NCBI RefSeq assembly: GCF_004332155.1
Contig: NZ_SJDV01000002.1
Location: 200,193-264,192 of the forward strand
Source: Gramella sp. KN1008
GTDB taxonomy: Bacteria; Bacteroidota; Bacteroidia; Flavobacteriales; Flavobacteriaceae
Length of the DNA: 64,000 bases
Direction of reading: 5' to 3'
Shown piece after piece: positions 7,715-15,945 of this stretch; within the stretch, counting starts at the first letter, position 1, and each line of letters begins with the position of its first letter. A program made the position numbers and the translations under genes. Under the pieces are notes generated by a model that was not told the DNA's origin, did no database searches, and was given only the letters and a program-made list of their open reading frames with translations.

Positions 7715-8721
7715 TGTGGAACTCCGTAAAAATATTCTTTAAACTACTCAAAAAAACTTATATAAGCTGGAACAAGAATGAACCTTATGCTCGTAGCGCA
7801 ACCATAGCTTATTATGCGCTTTTCTCTCTTCCATCTCTTTTAATAATTGTAGTCAGCATAGCCGGATATTTTTTCGGTAGAGAAGCTGTTAGGGGGAGAT
7901 TAATGGGCGAGATTTCTGAATTTATTGGTGAGGATACGGCCAATGCCGTAGAAAATATGATAGAGAATGCGGCGCTTTCTCAGGATTCTACGTGGGCTGT
8001 TATCTTTGGACTTGCTATGCTGGTATTTGGTGCTACCGGAGTTTTTTTTCAGCTGAAGATAGCCATGAACAATATCTGGAATGTTGCTGCTAAAAAATCT
8101 GATTTCTTTCGCCTGCTTCTGGATCGTATCATTTCTCTGGGGATGGTATTTGTAATTGGACTTCTTTTGCTTATTGCACTTGTGGTATCCACGGTCATTA
8201 AACTTATTTCTGATAAGATTGCCCAATTCATGCCCAATATTACAGAGTTTGTAGTGATCATAGCAGACTTTGCTTTGTCTTTTCTATTTATTACCAGTCT
8301 CTTTGCCATGATATTTAAATTGCTACCGGATATAAAAATAAGACTCCGTACCACTTTCATGGGAGCCGGGCTCACAACCATTCTTTTCCTGCTGGGAGAA
8401 TATCTTATCAGTTTCTATTTTGGAAAAAGTGAACCTGCCTCCGTATATGGTGGGGCATCTTCTGTAGTCCTTATTCTGCTATGGGTATATTACACCTGTC
8501 TTATTCTTTTTTTTGGAGCTGAATTTACCGTACAGTATGCTTTATTGAAAAAGGAGAAAGTGGAACCCAATCGTTTCGGTGAACCTGCAATCTATCAGGA
8601 AATGGAAAAGCTGAAACAAAGACGTATCCAGTTAAAGGAAGAAAAACATATCATAGATCGACTTAAATCTCATCTTGATATTGATGAAAAGGAGGATAGA
8701 AATAATGAACCTTCTACTTAA
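7714..8721 (+). CDS. YihY/BrkB-family inner-membrane protein
   Basis: From the ATG overlapping the dinB stop the protein has 335 residues. The family features are an N-terminal block containing ARSATIAYYALFSLPSLL, about six hydrophobic membrane segments, and the conserved late segment YGGASSVVLILLWVYYTCLIL. The C-terminus is a charged helix rich in Lys and Glu. YihY/BrkB proteins are inner-membrane proteins once called ribonuclease BN by error; their transport or other role is unsettled. A TTG three bases upstream would add one Met only. No terminator is visible after it. Confidence 0.9.
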   Translation: MWNSVKIFFKLLKKTYISWNKNEPYARSATIAYYALFSLPSLLIIVVSIAGYFFGREAVRGRLMGEISEFIGEDTANAVENMIENAALSQDSTWAVIFGLAMLVFGATGVFFQLKIAMNNIWNVAAKKSDFFRLLLDRIISLGMVFVIGLLLLIALVVSTVIKLISDKIAQFMPNITEFVVIIADFALSFLFITSLFAMIFKLLPDIKIRLRTTFMGAGLTTILFLLGEYLISFYFGKSEPASVYGGASSVVLILLWVYYTCLILFFGAEFTVQYALLKKEKVEPNRFGEPAIYQEMEKLKQRRIQLKEEKHIIDRLKSHLDIDEKEDRNNEPST

Positions 8722-8787
8722 TAAAGGTTTAACTTTATGTCTTTCAGTTTTAGTAGGGCCTTAATACAAATTGCCTTAACTGCTCAT

Positions 8788-8795
8788 TATCTTTG
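8788..8795 (+). promoter_or_regulatory. -7 promoter element for the DJ-1/PfpI gene
   Basis: TATCTTTG fits TAnnTTTG and lies 27 nt before the ATG at 8823. It overlaps the alternative TTG start at 8793, which argues against that start. Confidence 0.5.
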
Positions 8796-8822
8796 AGTAA
8801 ACTAAAAAAATCAAACTTTATT

Positions 8823-9371
8823 ATGGAAAAGAGAATCGCAATTTTAGCCACAAATGGCTTTGAAGAAAGCGAACTGGTTTCCCCAAAGGAAGCTATGGAG
8901 AAAGAAGGATTTAAAGTGGATATTGTTAGCCTTGAAAAAGGAAAGATCAAAGCCTGGGATAAAGATGACTGGGGTAAGGAATATGATGTGGATCACTCAC
9001 TTGAGGAAGTGTCTGCGAAAGATTATAATGCCCTTGTATTGCCAGGTGGTGTTATAAATCCTGATAATCTTAGAAGAGAGGAATCTGCACTCATCTTTGT
9101 CAGGGATTTCTTTAAACAAGGTAAGCCGGTAGGGGCAATCTGCCATGCTGCATGGACCCTTATAAGTGCCGAGGTTGTTAAAGGAAGAACAATGACATCT
9201 TTCCATTCTATTCGGAAAGATGTGGAGAATGCAGGCACTCTTTGGGTAGACGAAGAGGTAGTGGTAGATGAGGCGCTGGTAACCAGTAGAAATCCCGGTG
9301 ATCTGCCTGCCTTTAACTCGAAGGTGATAGAGGAGATTAAGGAGGGTAAGCATGACCTTCAGCATGCCTGA
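8823..9371 (+). CDS. DJ-1/PfpI-family protein (type 1 glutamine amidotransferase-like)
   Basis: The 182-residue protein has the flavodoxin-like DJ-1/PfpI fold. Glu residues sit in the early GFEESELV segment, and the nucleophile elbow is AICHAAW with Cys107-His108. The His directly after the Cys places it with PfpI/YhbO-like proteins, described as proteases, deglycases or general stress proteins; the reaction here is unproven. It is cytoplasmic, with no signal peptide. The ATG at 8823 was chosen over a TTG at 8793 because the family begins at MEKRIAIL and a promoter element covers the TTG. A strong terminator follows, so it is a single-gene unit. Confidence 0.9.
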   Translation: MEKRIAILATNGFEESELVSPKEAMEKEGFKVDIVSLEKGKIKAWDKDDWGKEYDVDHSLEEVSAKDYNALVLPGGVINPDNLRREESALIFVRDFFKQGKPVGAICHAAWTLISAEVVKGRTMTSFHSIRKDVENAGTLWVDEEVVVDEALVTSRNPGDLPAFNSKVIEEIKEGKHDLQHA

Positions 9372-9391
9372 TAAAAAATTGACCTAAAAAT

Positions 9392-9421
9392 AAAAAGGAA
9401 CGCTTTTCGCGTTCCTTTTTT
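9392..9421. terminator. Bidirectional rho-independent terminator
   Basis: AAAAAGGAACG pairs with CGTTCCTTTTT around a short T/C loop, giving a T-tract on both strands. It separates the DJ-1 gene (+) from the acidic protein gene (-). Confidence 0.9.
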
Positions 9422-9735
9422 TATTTATCAAGATCATCATCTTCATCTCCCGTATCTTCATCGTTTTTCTCAGGAATCTCTACAATTGGATCATTGAACT
9501 CGGAATCTTCGTAGTCATCTTCATCAAAATTCGCCATTGTATTTTCAAGACGTGTGCTCACTTTTACCAGGTATATGGTATCATCGGTACGCACTTCCAC
9601 AGCGTCTACCGTCTCATTTTTGGCATTCTTAAATGAAATAATGTGATCGTCATCGTAGCCATCAGGGTATTTCTCTACCAGGAGGCCAAGAATTTCAGGG
9701 GTGAGCTTTTTGTAGTCTACGATTATCCTTTTCAT
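9421..9735 (-). CDS. Conserved acidic protein of unknown function
   Basis: The 104-residue protein has a compact N-terminal half (MKRIIVDYKKLTPEILGLL, then a beta-rich part with TVDAVEVRTDDTIYLVKV). Its C-terminus is extremely acidic, rich in Asp and Glu, and probably disordered. No signal peptide, membrane segment or known catalytic motif is present. It follows aroB on the same strand after 91 bp and ends at a strong terminator. I believe it is conserved in Flavobacteriia but cannot give a function. Acidic tails are common in nucleic-acid mimics and chaperone-like proteins, which is only a thought. Confidence 0.75.
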   Translation of the reverse strand: MKRIIVDYKKLTPEILGLLVEKYPDGYDDDHIISFKNAKNETVDAVEVRTDDTIYLVKVSTRLENTMANFDEDDYEDSEFNDPIVEIPEKNDEDTGDEDDDLDK

Positions 9736-9826
9736 AGTTTGAATGGTTTATGCAAGTATAAATAAAAAATTAAATTGCATACAAAACATTGTGGCTAATT
9801 ATATTTAATTTTTAATATCTTAATAA

Positions 9827-10897
9827 TCAGATATTTGTATAACACCTAAATGCTTTTGTTACCATATCATCCGGAACTACAATATCTATCACCGGTTTAC
9901 CAACATCTTTGAGAAGTACAAAATTGATATTCCCTCTCTCATTTTTTTTATCGAATTTCATGAGGTCTTTTATAGGTTCGATATCTTCTTCATGAAAAAA
10001 TTCCTTACCGTAAATATCAAGGATCACGTTGCGTATGTTTTCAAACTTCTCTTGAGGAAAATCTTCCAGTTCTGTTGAAATATAGGTTTCCATAATCATG
10101 CCTATGGCAATGGCTTCTCCATGCAGCAATTTTTTTCTTTCTGGATGGGTAAGGCAATACGATTCTATGGCGTGGCCCAACGTATGTCCAAAATTTAAGG
10201 TTTTTCTAAGGTTGTCTTCATAAGGGTCTTTGGTGACAACCTCCTTTTTAATTTCAACCGATTCCTTGATCACATCTTCAAGATCTGAAAGATCAAGCCT
10301 GTCCAACCTGGAGACCTTCTCCCAGTAGCTTTCACTCGCTATTAGCCCGTGCTTCAGAATTTCTGCAAGGCCGCTCCTCATTTCTTCTTGAGGAAGGGTG
10401 GAAAGGAATTGTGTATCTATCAACACCATTTCGGGCTGGTTGATCACCCCTATCTGATTTTTCAGATTACCTAAATCGACTCCCGTTTTACCTCCAACCG
10501 AGGCATCTACCATAGCCAGAAGGGTAGTGGGAACATTAATGAATTTGATCCCACGTTTAAATGCTGATGCAACAAATCCGCCAAGATCGGTCACCACGCC
10601 ACCACCCAGGTTGATCATTAGGCTCTTACGGTCGGCGCCTAGTTCAGAAAGGGCATTCCAGACACCTTCACAGGTTTGTAGATTCTTGAATTCTTCACCT
10701 GCTTCTATTTCGATTATTTCGGTAGAAGGAACATTTTTAAATCTTTGCATGAATCTGGCGAGGCAATGTTCATGGGTGTTGGAATCCACCAGAATAAAGA
10801 TCTTGGAAGGGTCATTTTTCTCCAGAAATTGATCGAGGTTTTGGTAGGCGTTTTCAGCATAGAGAACAGGGTTCAAAGAAGCTGGTAAATCAGTCAT
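9827..10897 (-). CDS. aroB: 3-Dehydroquinate synthase
   Basis: The 356-residue protein is the second enzyme of the shikimate pathway, turning DAHP into 3-dehydroquinate with NAD and zinc. The NAD-binding segment GGGVVTDLGGFVAS, the active-site block PTTLLAMVDASVGGKTGVD, and the zinc ligands in SGLAEILKHG (Glu), FGHTLGHA (His) and LHGEAIAIGM (His) are all visible. The length is normal. It is divergent from the proline dehydrogenase gene across about 90 bp, and the acidic-protein gene follows on the same strand. No other aro genes are in the window. Confidence 0.97.
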   Translation of the reverse strand: MTDLPASLNPVLYAENAYQNLDQFLEKNDPSKIFILVDSNTHEHCLARFMQRFKNVPSTEIIEIEAGEEFKNLQTCEGVWNALSELGADRKSLMINLGGGVVTDLGGFVASAFKRGIKFINVPTTLLAMVDASVGGKTGVDLGNLKNQIGVINQPEMVLIDTQFLSTLPQEEMRSGLAEILKHGLIASESYWEKVSRLDRLDLSDLEDVIKESVEIKKEVVTKDPYEDNLRKTLNFGHTLGHAIESYCLTHPERKKLLHGEAIAIGMIMETYISTELEDFPQEKFENIRNVILDIYGKEFFHEEDIEPIKDLMKFDKKNERGNINFVLLKDVGKPVIDIVVPDDMVTKAFRCYTNI

Positions 10898-10961
10898 TGT
10901 AATAGCTTTTAAACCCCCGAAAATAAAGAGAAATTATTAATTAAATTCAAGTTCCAATAAT

Positions 10962-10969
10962 TATATTTG
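10962..10969 (+). promoter_or_regulatory. -7 promoter element for proline dehydrogenase
   Basis: TATATTTG matches TAnnTTTG, 19 nt before the ATG at 10989. The -33 region has no clear TTG. Confidence 0.5.
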
Positions 10970-10988
10970 CGCTAAGTACTACCACACC

Positions 10989-12188
10989 ATGATTAGAAAA
11001 AAAATCTTCAACAACACCAAAGCGGCATTTAAGCTCAAATCAAATACTGAGCTTGACAGAGCGCTTTTCCTTTTTGGATTAATGAAACATCCCCTAATTG
11101 TTAATTCGGGTATTTTTTTAACAAATCTTTCCCTAAAATTACATCTGCCGGTTGAGACGCTTATTAAGAAGACGATCTTCGAACAATTTTGTGGGGGCGT
11201 CACGGAAGAAGACTGCAAGCCGGTAACAAAAGAAATGTACAATGAAGGCCTGCATAGTATTCTGGATTATTCGGTTGAGGGTAAAGAGACCGAAGCGGAA
11301 TTTGATGCCGCTCTTGAAAAAAAACTTAGTCTTATAGAATATGCGAAGAATAGTGACGAGGTGTCCTTTGCTATGTTCAAACCTACAGGAATTGGTAGGT
11401 TTGAAATATGGGAAAAGGTTAGTGAAAGAATAAGTCTTTCTGAAGAGGAGAAGGAAGAATGGGAAAGAGTTCAAAAAAGAGTTGATGCACTTTGTAAGAG
11501 GGCTCACGAACTTAAGGTTAGATTATATGCTGATGCTGAAGAAACCTGGATGCAAAGGGCTGCTGATGAGCTCATGGAAGAAATGATGCGGAAATATAAT
11601 AAAGAAGAGACGCTCATTTTTAATACACTTCAGTGTTACAGATGGGACCGATTGGCTTATTTGAAAGACCTTCACGAAAAAGGTAAAAAGGAAGGTTTTA
11701 AAGTTGGGGCCAAGATCGTTAGGGGTGCCTATATGGAAAAGGAGAATGCACGTGCTAAAAAACTGGGCTATCCTACTCCGATTTGTGAAAGCAAAGAGGC
11801 TACTGATGTTAATTTCAACAGTGTGCTTTCTTATTGCCTTAACCATCTGGAAGATATTTCTGTATTTATAGGAACTCATAACGAAGTTAGCAGTTATCTG
11901 GCTCTTCAGATCATAGAAGACAAGGGGCTTTCTATAGATGACGAGCGTATCTGGTTTAGTCAGTTATACGGGATGAGTGATCATATTAGTTATAACCTGG
12001 CAAGAAAGGGTTATAATTCTGTGAAACTGGTTCCATTCGGGCCTGTACGGGATGTGGTGCCATACCTTATGCGCAGGGCACAGGAGAACACTTCGGTGAA
12101 AGGACAAACCGGTAGGGAATTATCGCTTCTCCGAGAAGAAAAAAAGAGGCGAAAAGGTGACAAATCTGTAAAGCATTCCCGCGAATAG
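10989..12188 (+). CDS. Proline dehydrogenase (monofunctional)
   Basis: The 399-residue flavoprotein oxidises proline to pyrroline-5-carboxylate. The PutA-type barrel motifs are present: KIVRGAYMEKENARAKKLGYP, IGTHNEVSSYLA, FSQLYGMSDH, and the C-terminal PYLMRRAQENTSVKGQT with the conserved arginines that hold the substrate carboxylate. The protein is a stand-alone enzyme with no P5C dehydrogenase domain, and no partner P5C dehydrogenase is in the window. The last residues are Lys/Arg-rich. It is divergent from aroB and is followed after 6 nt by an acyltransferase gene, so the two are probably co-transcribed. Confidence 0.95.
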   Translation: MIRKKIFNNTKAAFKLKSNTELDRALFLFGLMKHPLIVNSGIFLTNLSLKLHLPVETLIKKTIFEQFCGGVTEEDCKPVTKEMYNEGLHSILDYSVEGKETEAEFDAALEKKLSLIEYAKNSDEVSFAMFKPTGIGRFEIWEKVSERISLSEEEKEEWERVQKRVDALCKRAHELKVRLYADAEETWMQRAADELMEEMMRKYNKEETLIFNTLQCYRWDRLAYLKDLHEKGKKEGFKVGAKIVRGAYMEKENARAKKLGYPTPICESKEATDVNFNSVLSYCLNHLEDISVFIGTHNEVSSYLALQIIEDKGLSIDDERIWFSQLYGMSDHISYNLARKGYNSVKLVPFGPVRDVVPYLMRRAQENTSVKGQTGRELSLLREEKKRRKGDKSVKHSRE

Positions 12189-12194
12189 AAAAAT

Positions 12195-12734
12195 ATGCGC
12201 TGGCTGGCAAAGCTTATTTATTTTAATGTTTTAGGCTGGAAACTGAAGAATTTCTTTGATCCTGCCATAAAGAAATGCGTGGTGATCGTGGCTCCCCACA
12301 CGAGCTCTTATGATTTCTTTATTGGCTTATTGGTAAGAAGTATCATTAAGGTTCATATAGATTTCGTTGGTAAAAAAGAACTTTTCAAGCCGCCTTTCGG
12401 ATGGTATTTCAGAATGGTTGGAGGCTCACCTCTGGACAGAACTGGTAATCAGAAGAAGGTGGATGCGATCGCTGAATTATTCGATAATAATGAAATTTTC
12501 AGGCTGGCACTTTCACCTGAGGGTACAAGAAAGAAGACCGAAAGGTGGAAAAGTGGCTTTTATTTTATAGCGCTAAAGGCAGAGGCACCCATAATCCCGG
12601 TGGTTTTCGATTTTGGAACGAAAACCGTAACAATTAACAAGGCATTTTATCCTACCGGTAATTATGAAAATGACCTGGCTGAGATCATGAAATTTTATAA
12701 AGGAGCCCAGGGAAAGATCCCTGAAAATTTCTGA
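12195..12734 (+). CDS. 1-Acyl-sn-glycerol-3-phosphate acyltransferase-like protein
   Basis: The 179-residue protein has the lysophospholipid acyltransferase motifs: HX4D in APHTSSYD (His35, Asp40), the acceptor-site segment VGKKELFKPPFGWYFRMVGG, and the phosphate-binding SPEGTRKKTERWKSG. It should transfer an acyl group to a glycerophospholipid or a related acceptor at the inner face of the membrane. It is short compared with PlsC of E. coli, and flavobacteria carry several paralogues, so the acceptor is uncertain. It is preceded by proline dehydrogenase with a 6-nt gap. Its end touches the end of the convergent yebC gene (12734/12735). Confidence 0.87.
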   Translation: MRWLAKLIYFNVLGWKLKNFFDPAIKKCVVIVAPHTSSYDFFIGLLVRSIIKVHIDFVGKKELFKPPFGWYFRMVGGSPLDRTGNQKKVDAIAELFDNNEIFRLALSPEGTRKKTERWKSGFYFIALKAEAPIIPVVFDFGTKTVTINKAFYPTGNYENDLAEIMKFYKGAQGKIPENF

Positions 12735-13454
12735 TTAATCTTCAGAAATTTCCATCGTATGATAGACGTTTTGTACGTCATCATCTTCTTCCAGTTTTTC
12801 CAGGAGTTTTTCCACATCTGCTGCCTGTTCAGCAGAGAGACTTTTTGTGACCTGTGGGATTCTTTCAAAACCTGATGAGATGATCTCGATTTCACGATTT
12901 TCCAGTTCCTTCTGGATACTTCCAAAGTACTGGAAAGGTGCATAGATATGAATTCCGTCTTCGTCTTCAAAGACTTCTTCCGCTCCAAAATCTATTAGTT
13001 CCAATTCAAGTTCTTCCGGATCCACACCTTCAGCATTAACCCTGAAATTGCAGGTATGGTCAAACATGAATTCTACAGAACCTGAAGTGCCAAGGTTACC
13101 ATCACATTTATTGAAATGAGACCTGATATTCGCAACGGTTCGGTTATTATTATCGGTTGCTGTTTCTACAAGGACGGCGATCCCGTGAGGGGCGTAACCT
13201 TCAAAAAGAACAACCTTATATTCTCCCTGGGATTTATCGCTGGCTCTCTTGATGGCCCGCTCAATATTATCCTTAGGCATATTAACGCTTTTAGCGTTCT
13301 GAATAACAGCACGTAGTTTGGCATTGGAATCAGGATCGGGGCCGCCTTCCTTTACAGCCATAACAATATCTTTTCCAATCCTGGTGAACGCTTTGGCCAT
13401 TGCAGACCAACGTTTCATCTTACGTGCTTTACGAAATTCAAATGCTCTTCCCAT
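12735..13454 (-). CDS. YebC/PmpR-family protein
   Basis: The 239-residue protein aligns along its length with YebC/PmpR: start MGRAFEFRKARKMKRW, then KAFTRIGKDIVMAVKEGG, and the VNMPKDNIERAIKRA segment, followed by acidic alpha/beta domains. Members are described as DNA-binding regulators, and some (YebC/TACO1) as translation factors that relieve ribosome stalling at proline runs; which applies here cannot be decided from sequence. It is cytoplasmic. A candidate -7 element (TATTTTTG, 13485-13478) lies 23 nt before the ATG, just beyond the terminator of the upstream pterin dehydratase gene. Confidence 0.94.
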   Translation of the reverse strand: MGRAFEFRKARKMKRWSAMAKAFTRIGKDIVMAVKEGGPDPDSNAKLRAVIQNAKSVNMPKDNIERAIKRASDKSQGEYKVVLFEGYAPHGIAVLVETATDNNNRTVANIRSHFNKCDGNLGTSGSVEFMFDHTCNFRVNAEGVDPEELELELIDFGAEEVFEDEDGIHIYAPFQYFGSIQKELENREIEIISSGFERIPQVTKSLSAEQAADVEKLLEKLEEDDDVQNVYHTMEISED

Positions 13455-13486
13455 GCTAGTTCAAAATAATATGCGAGCAAAAATAT

Positions 13487-13522
13487 AAAAAAGCTCCTAA
13501 TATTCTTTGGAAAATTAGGAGC
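13487..13522 (-). terminator. Rho-independent terminator of the gcvT-SDR-PCD unit
   Basis: GCTCCTAAT (13493-13501) pairs with ATTAGGAGC (13514-13522). On the minus strand the hairpin is followed by TTTTTTATATTTTT, so it ends transcription coming from the pterin dehydratase gene. Confidence 0.88.
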
Positions 13523-13544
13523 CTTTGAGAGATCTTTGTTGGTA

Positions 13545-13835
13545 TTAATTAGAAGGATCTACGATTTCTTCAATCGCCCGGGCCAGTTTGAAATCCTTTT
13601 CCGTAACGCCGTCTGCGTCATGAGTGGAAAGTGAGATCTCCAGCTGATTATAAACATTACCCCAGTTGGGGTGATGTTGCTGAGCCTCGGCCTCAAAAGC
13701 TATACGCGTCATTACGGTAAAAGCCTCTTTGAAGTTCTCAAATTGGAAAGAGGTATGAATGGCATTTTTAGCATAGGTCCAACCCTTAAAATTCTCTAAT
13801 TTATTCTGAATTTCGTTTTCGCTTAATTTTTTCAT
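13545..13835 (-). CDS. phhB: 4a-Hydroxytetrahydrobiopterin dehydratase (pterin-4a-carbinolamine dehydratase)
   Basis: The 96-residue protein has the diagnostic active-site pattern: His54-His55-Pro56 in QQHHPNW, then His72 in STHDADGVTEKDFKLA. The enzyme dehydrates the 4a-carbinolamine formed by aromatic amino-acid hydroxylases and so recycles tetrahydropterin. A phenylalanine hydroxylase partner is not in the window. It is third in the minus-strand series gcvT, SDR, phhB and is followed by a strong terminator. Why it travels with gcvT is not obvious, although both touch pterin/folate cofactors. Confidence 0.94.
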   Translation of the reverse strand: MKKLSENEIQNKLENFKGWTYAKNAIHTSFQFENFKEAFTVMTRIAFEAEAQQHHPNWGNVYNQLEISLSTHDADGVTEKDFKLARAIEEIVDPSN

Positions 13836-13918
13836 CAGTTTAAGTTTTTAGCATCTTAAAGTTAGAAAAAAGAAAGCAATACAGGGTAGGGAGACTTGCT
13901 TTAATATAAGATTAACAG

Positions 13919-14734
13919 CTATTTGCTAATGGAAGCCTCTATTACCTGGCTAATAGTGATCTCCAGGTTTTTTGGGAGTTTATTGTCTTTTGGCAGCACG
14001 GCCAGAAATCTGTCGTAGTTGGAATCATATACGTTCTTGAAGAGGGGAGCATCGTAACCCAGCCCTTCACAGATCTCTTCAATAAAATCCTTTTGATGAG
14101 TAAGGTCTGAACTTCCCAGATGAAAAACACCCTGTCGGTTCCTGTTGATGATATAATGAATTTGTTGGGTGACTTTTAGGATTTCGGTGGCGTTAATCAC
14201 AACATTTGGGAAAACCTCAAGAGGCTCGCCCAGATCAAGTATTGTTTTTATTTCTCTTATTCGAGGAGATGACTTTCCAAACACCATGGGTAATCTTAAG
14301 ATATTGTACTGGTGATTAGGAAGTCTTAAAAGGGCATTTTCGATCTTTATCTTGAACCGACCATACACGCTTTGACTAAGAGTTTTATCATACTCGTAAG
14401 ATGGGTAGTTGGTAAATGCATCAAACACATTGGCGGAGCTAAGAAATAATAGCTTGGTATTATGTCTCAGGAGGTAATCGATTATTGAAAAATGAGTAGC
14501 TACCTGAGCGTCAAAATTTCCATGCAGGGCAGAAATTATCACATCAGGTTTCAGGTTTTCGAGAAGGATACTGATATTTTCAGTTTCCATATCAAAATGA
14601 TGAAACTGATGATTGGTATTATAAAATTCTGTCTCGGTTCGGTAGGTGCCGTGGGTATCAAAATAGGAGCATAGCTCTTTGTATAAGGCATTGCCTATAA
14701 AACCGCTAGCTCCTAAGATGAGTATTTTTTTCAA
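13919..14734 (-). CDS. NAD(P)-dependent epimerase/reductase of extended SDR type
   Basis: The 271-residue protein starts with the Rossmann motif ILGASGFIGNALY and has a YxxxK active site in VYGRFKIK. Overall it resembles RmlD-type sugar-nucleotide reductases and other atypical extended SDRs. No signal peptide is present. Substrate cannot be named: no sugar-nucleotide cluster surrounds it. It begins 5 nt after gcvT on the minus strand, so it is in the same transcript, and is followed by phhB. Confidence 0.82.
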   Translation of the reverse strand: MKKILILGASGFIGNALYKELCSYFDTHGTYRTETEFYNTNHQFHHFDMETENISILLENLKPDVIISALHGNFDAQVATHFSIIDYLLRHNTKLLFLSSANVFDAFTNYPSYEYDKTLSQSVYGRFKIKIENALLRLPNHQYNILRLPMVFGKSSPRIREIKTILDLGEPLEVFPNVVINATEILKVTQQIHYIINRNRQGVFHLGSSDLTHQKDFIEEICEGLGYDAPLFKNVYDSNYDRFLAVLPKDNKLPKNLEITISQVIEASISK

Positions 14735-14739
14735 ATAAA

Positions 14740-15822
14740 TCAGCCTTTATAAAAGGGCAGTTTTACCTGAGTCGCAGGAACAGCTTTTTTTCTTATCTGA
14801 ATAAAGATTTTATTTCCAATCCCTGCGATCTCTGCCGGTACATATCCCAAACCTATTCCTTTTTCAAGTGAGGGAGACATGGTGCCCGATGTTACTTCAC
14901 CAATTTTCTTACCATTCTCGTCAACAATATCATAACCCTGTCGCGGAATTCCTCTTTCATCAAGTTCAAAGGCAACCAGCTTGCGTTTTGGACCATTTTC
15001 CTTCTCCTGCTTTAAAGCCTCGCTATTGATAAAATCTTTAGTGAATTTTGTGATCCAGCCTAAACCTGCCTCAATAGGGGAAGTAGTTTCATCAATATCG
15101 TTCCCGTAAAGACAATAACCCATTTCGAGCCTCAAGGTGTCTCGTGCGGCCAGACCTATAGGCTTTATTCCAAAATCCTTTCCAGCTTCCATTACCGCAT
15201 CCCAGATCTGCTCTGCATCATCATTTTTGAAATATATTTCAAACCCGCCACTTCCGGTGTATCCGGTCGCTGAAATGATCACTTTATCTACACCGGCAAA
15301 ATTTCCTACCTCAAAAGTGTAGAATTTCATATTTGAAAGGTCGATATCGGTAAGGGATTGCATAGCTTGAGCGGCTTTGGGCCCTTGTATCGCAAGCAGA
15401 GACATCTCATCGCTCATATCACGCATGGTAGCGTCCATGGTGTTGTGCTGGGCGATCCAGTTCCAGTCTTTCTCGATATTGGAAGCATTGACCACCAGAA
15501 GATATTTTTCAGGGTCTATTCTATAGATGATAAGGTCATCTACAATGCCGCTATCATGATTTGGCATACATGAATACTGAGCCTTCCCGTCAACAAGTTT
15601 TGACGCATCGTTAGAACTTATCTTTTGTATGAGCTTCAGTGCATGCTCCCCAGTGATAAGAAATTCGCCCATATGAGAAACATCAAAAACACCAAGCTTA
15701 TTTCTAACAGTCTCATGTTCAATGTTAACTCCTTCATAGGATACTGGCATATTAAAACCAGCGAAGGGAACCATTTTAGCGTTTAGTTCTTTATGTTTTG
15801 AAGACAGGGCTATTTCTTTCAT
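14740..15822 (-). CDS. gcvT: Aminomethyltransferase, glycine cleavage T protein
   Basis: From the ATG at 15822 the protein has 360 residues. GcvT motifs are visible: [49 protein letters not shown], and the C-terminal [20 protein letters not shown]. It releases ammonia from the aminomethyl-lipoyl H protein and passes the one-carbon unit to tetrahydrofolate. The gcvH and gcvP genes are not here; scattering is common in Bacteroidota. An in-frame ATG at 15852 would add ten residues but lies upstream of the predicted promoter, so 15822 is preferred. It heads a unit with an SDR and phhB. Confidence 0.96.
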   Translation of the reverse strand: MKEIALSSKHKELNAKMVPFAGFNMPVSYEGVNIEHETVRNKLGVFDVSHMGEFLITGEHALKLIQKISSNDASKLVDGKAQYSCMPNHDSGIVDDLIIYRIDPEKYLLVVNASNIEKDWNWIAQHNTMDATMRDMSDEMSLLAIQGPKAAQAMQSLTDIDLSNMKFYTFEVGNFAGVDKVIISATGYTGSGGFEIYFKNDDAEQIWDAVMEAGKDFGIKPIGLAARDTLRLEMGYCLYGNDIDETTSPIEAGLGWITKFTKDFINSEALKQEKENGPKRKLVAFELDERGIPRQGYDIVDENGKKIGEVTSGTMSPSLEKGIGLGYVPAEIAGIGNKIFIQIRKKAVPATQVKLPFYKG

Positions 15823-15839
15823 TTTTTTAAAAATTTGCC

Positions 15840-15868
15840 CAAATTTATTCAATTCGGAAAGAATACAA
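15840..15868 (-). promoter_or_regulatory. Promoter of gcvT (TTG-N18-TAAATTTG)
   Basis: On the minus strand TTG (15868-15866), an 18-nt spacer and TAAATTTG (15847-15840) fit the Bacteroidota -33/-7 consensus with correct spacing. The gcvT ATG follows 17 nt later. Confidence 0.7.
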
Positions 15869-15918
15869 TATTTATTTATGCTTTTTATGGTGCATTATGC
15901 AAAATCCCTGTTTAAGCT

Positions 15919-15926
15919 TATATTTG
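15919..15926 (+). promoter_or_regulatory. -7 promoter element for the NAD(P)HX repair gene
   Basis: TATATTTG, a TAnnTTTG match, is 19 nt before the ATG at 15946. It is divergent from the gcvT promoter. Confidence 0.5.
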
Positions 15927-15945
15927 AGAGTGACCACTAAAAGAA

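Noticed and set aside
8793..8822. TTG start ten codons upstream in the DJ-1/PfpI gene
   Set aside because: The TTG overlaps the TAnnTTTG promoter element, and similarity starts at MEKRIAIL.
9749..9781. TATGCAA...TTGCATA inverted repeat upstream of the acidic-protein gene
   Set aside because: Seven-base AT-rich arms with a 19-nt spacer are expected by chance here, and no promoter or second copy supports a function.
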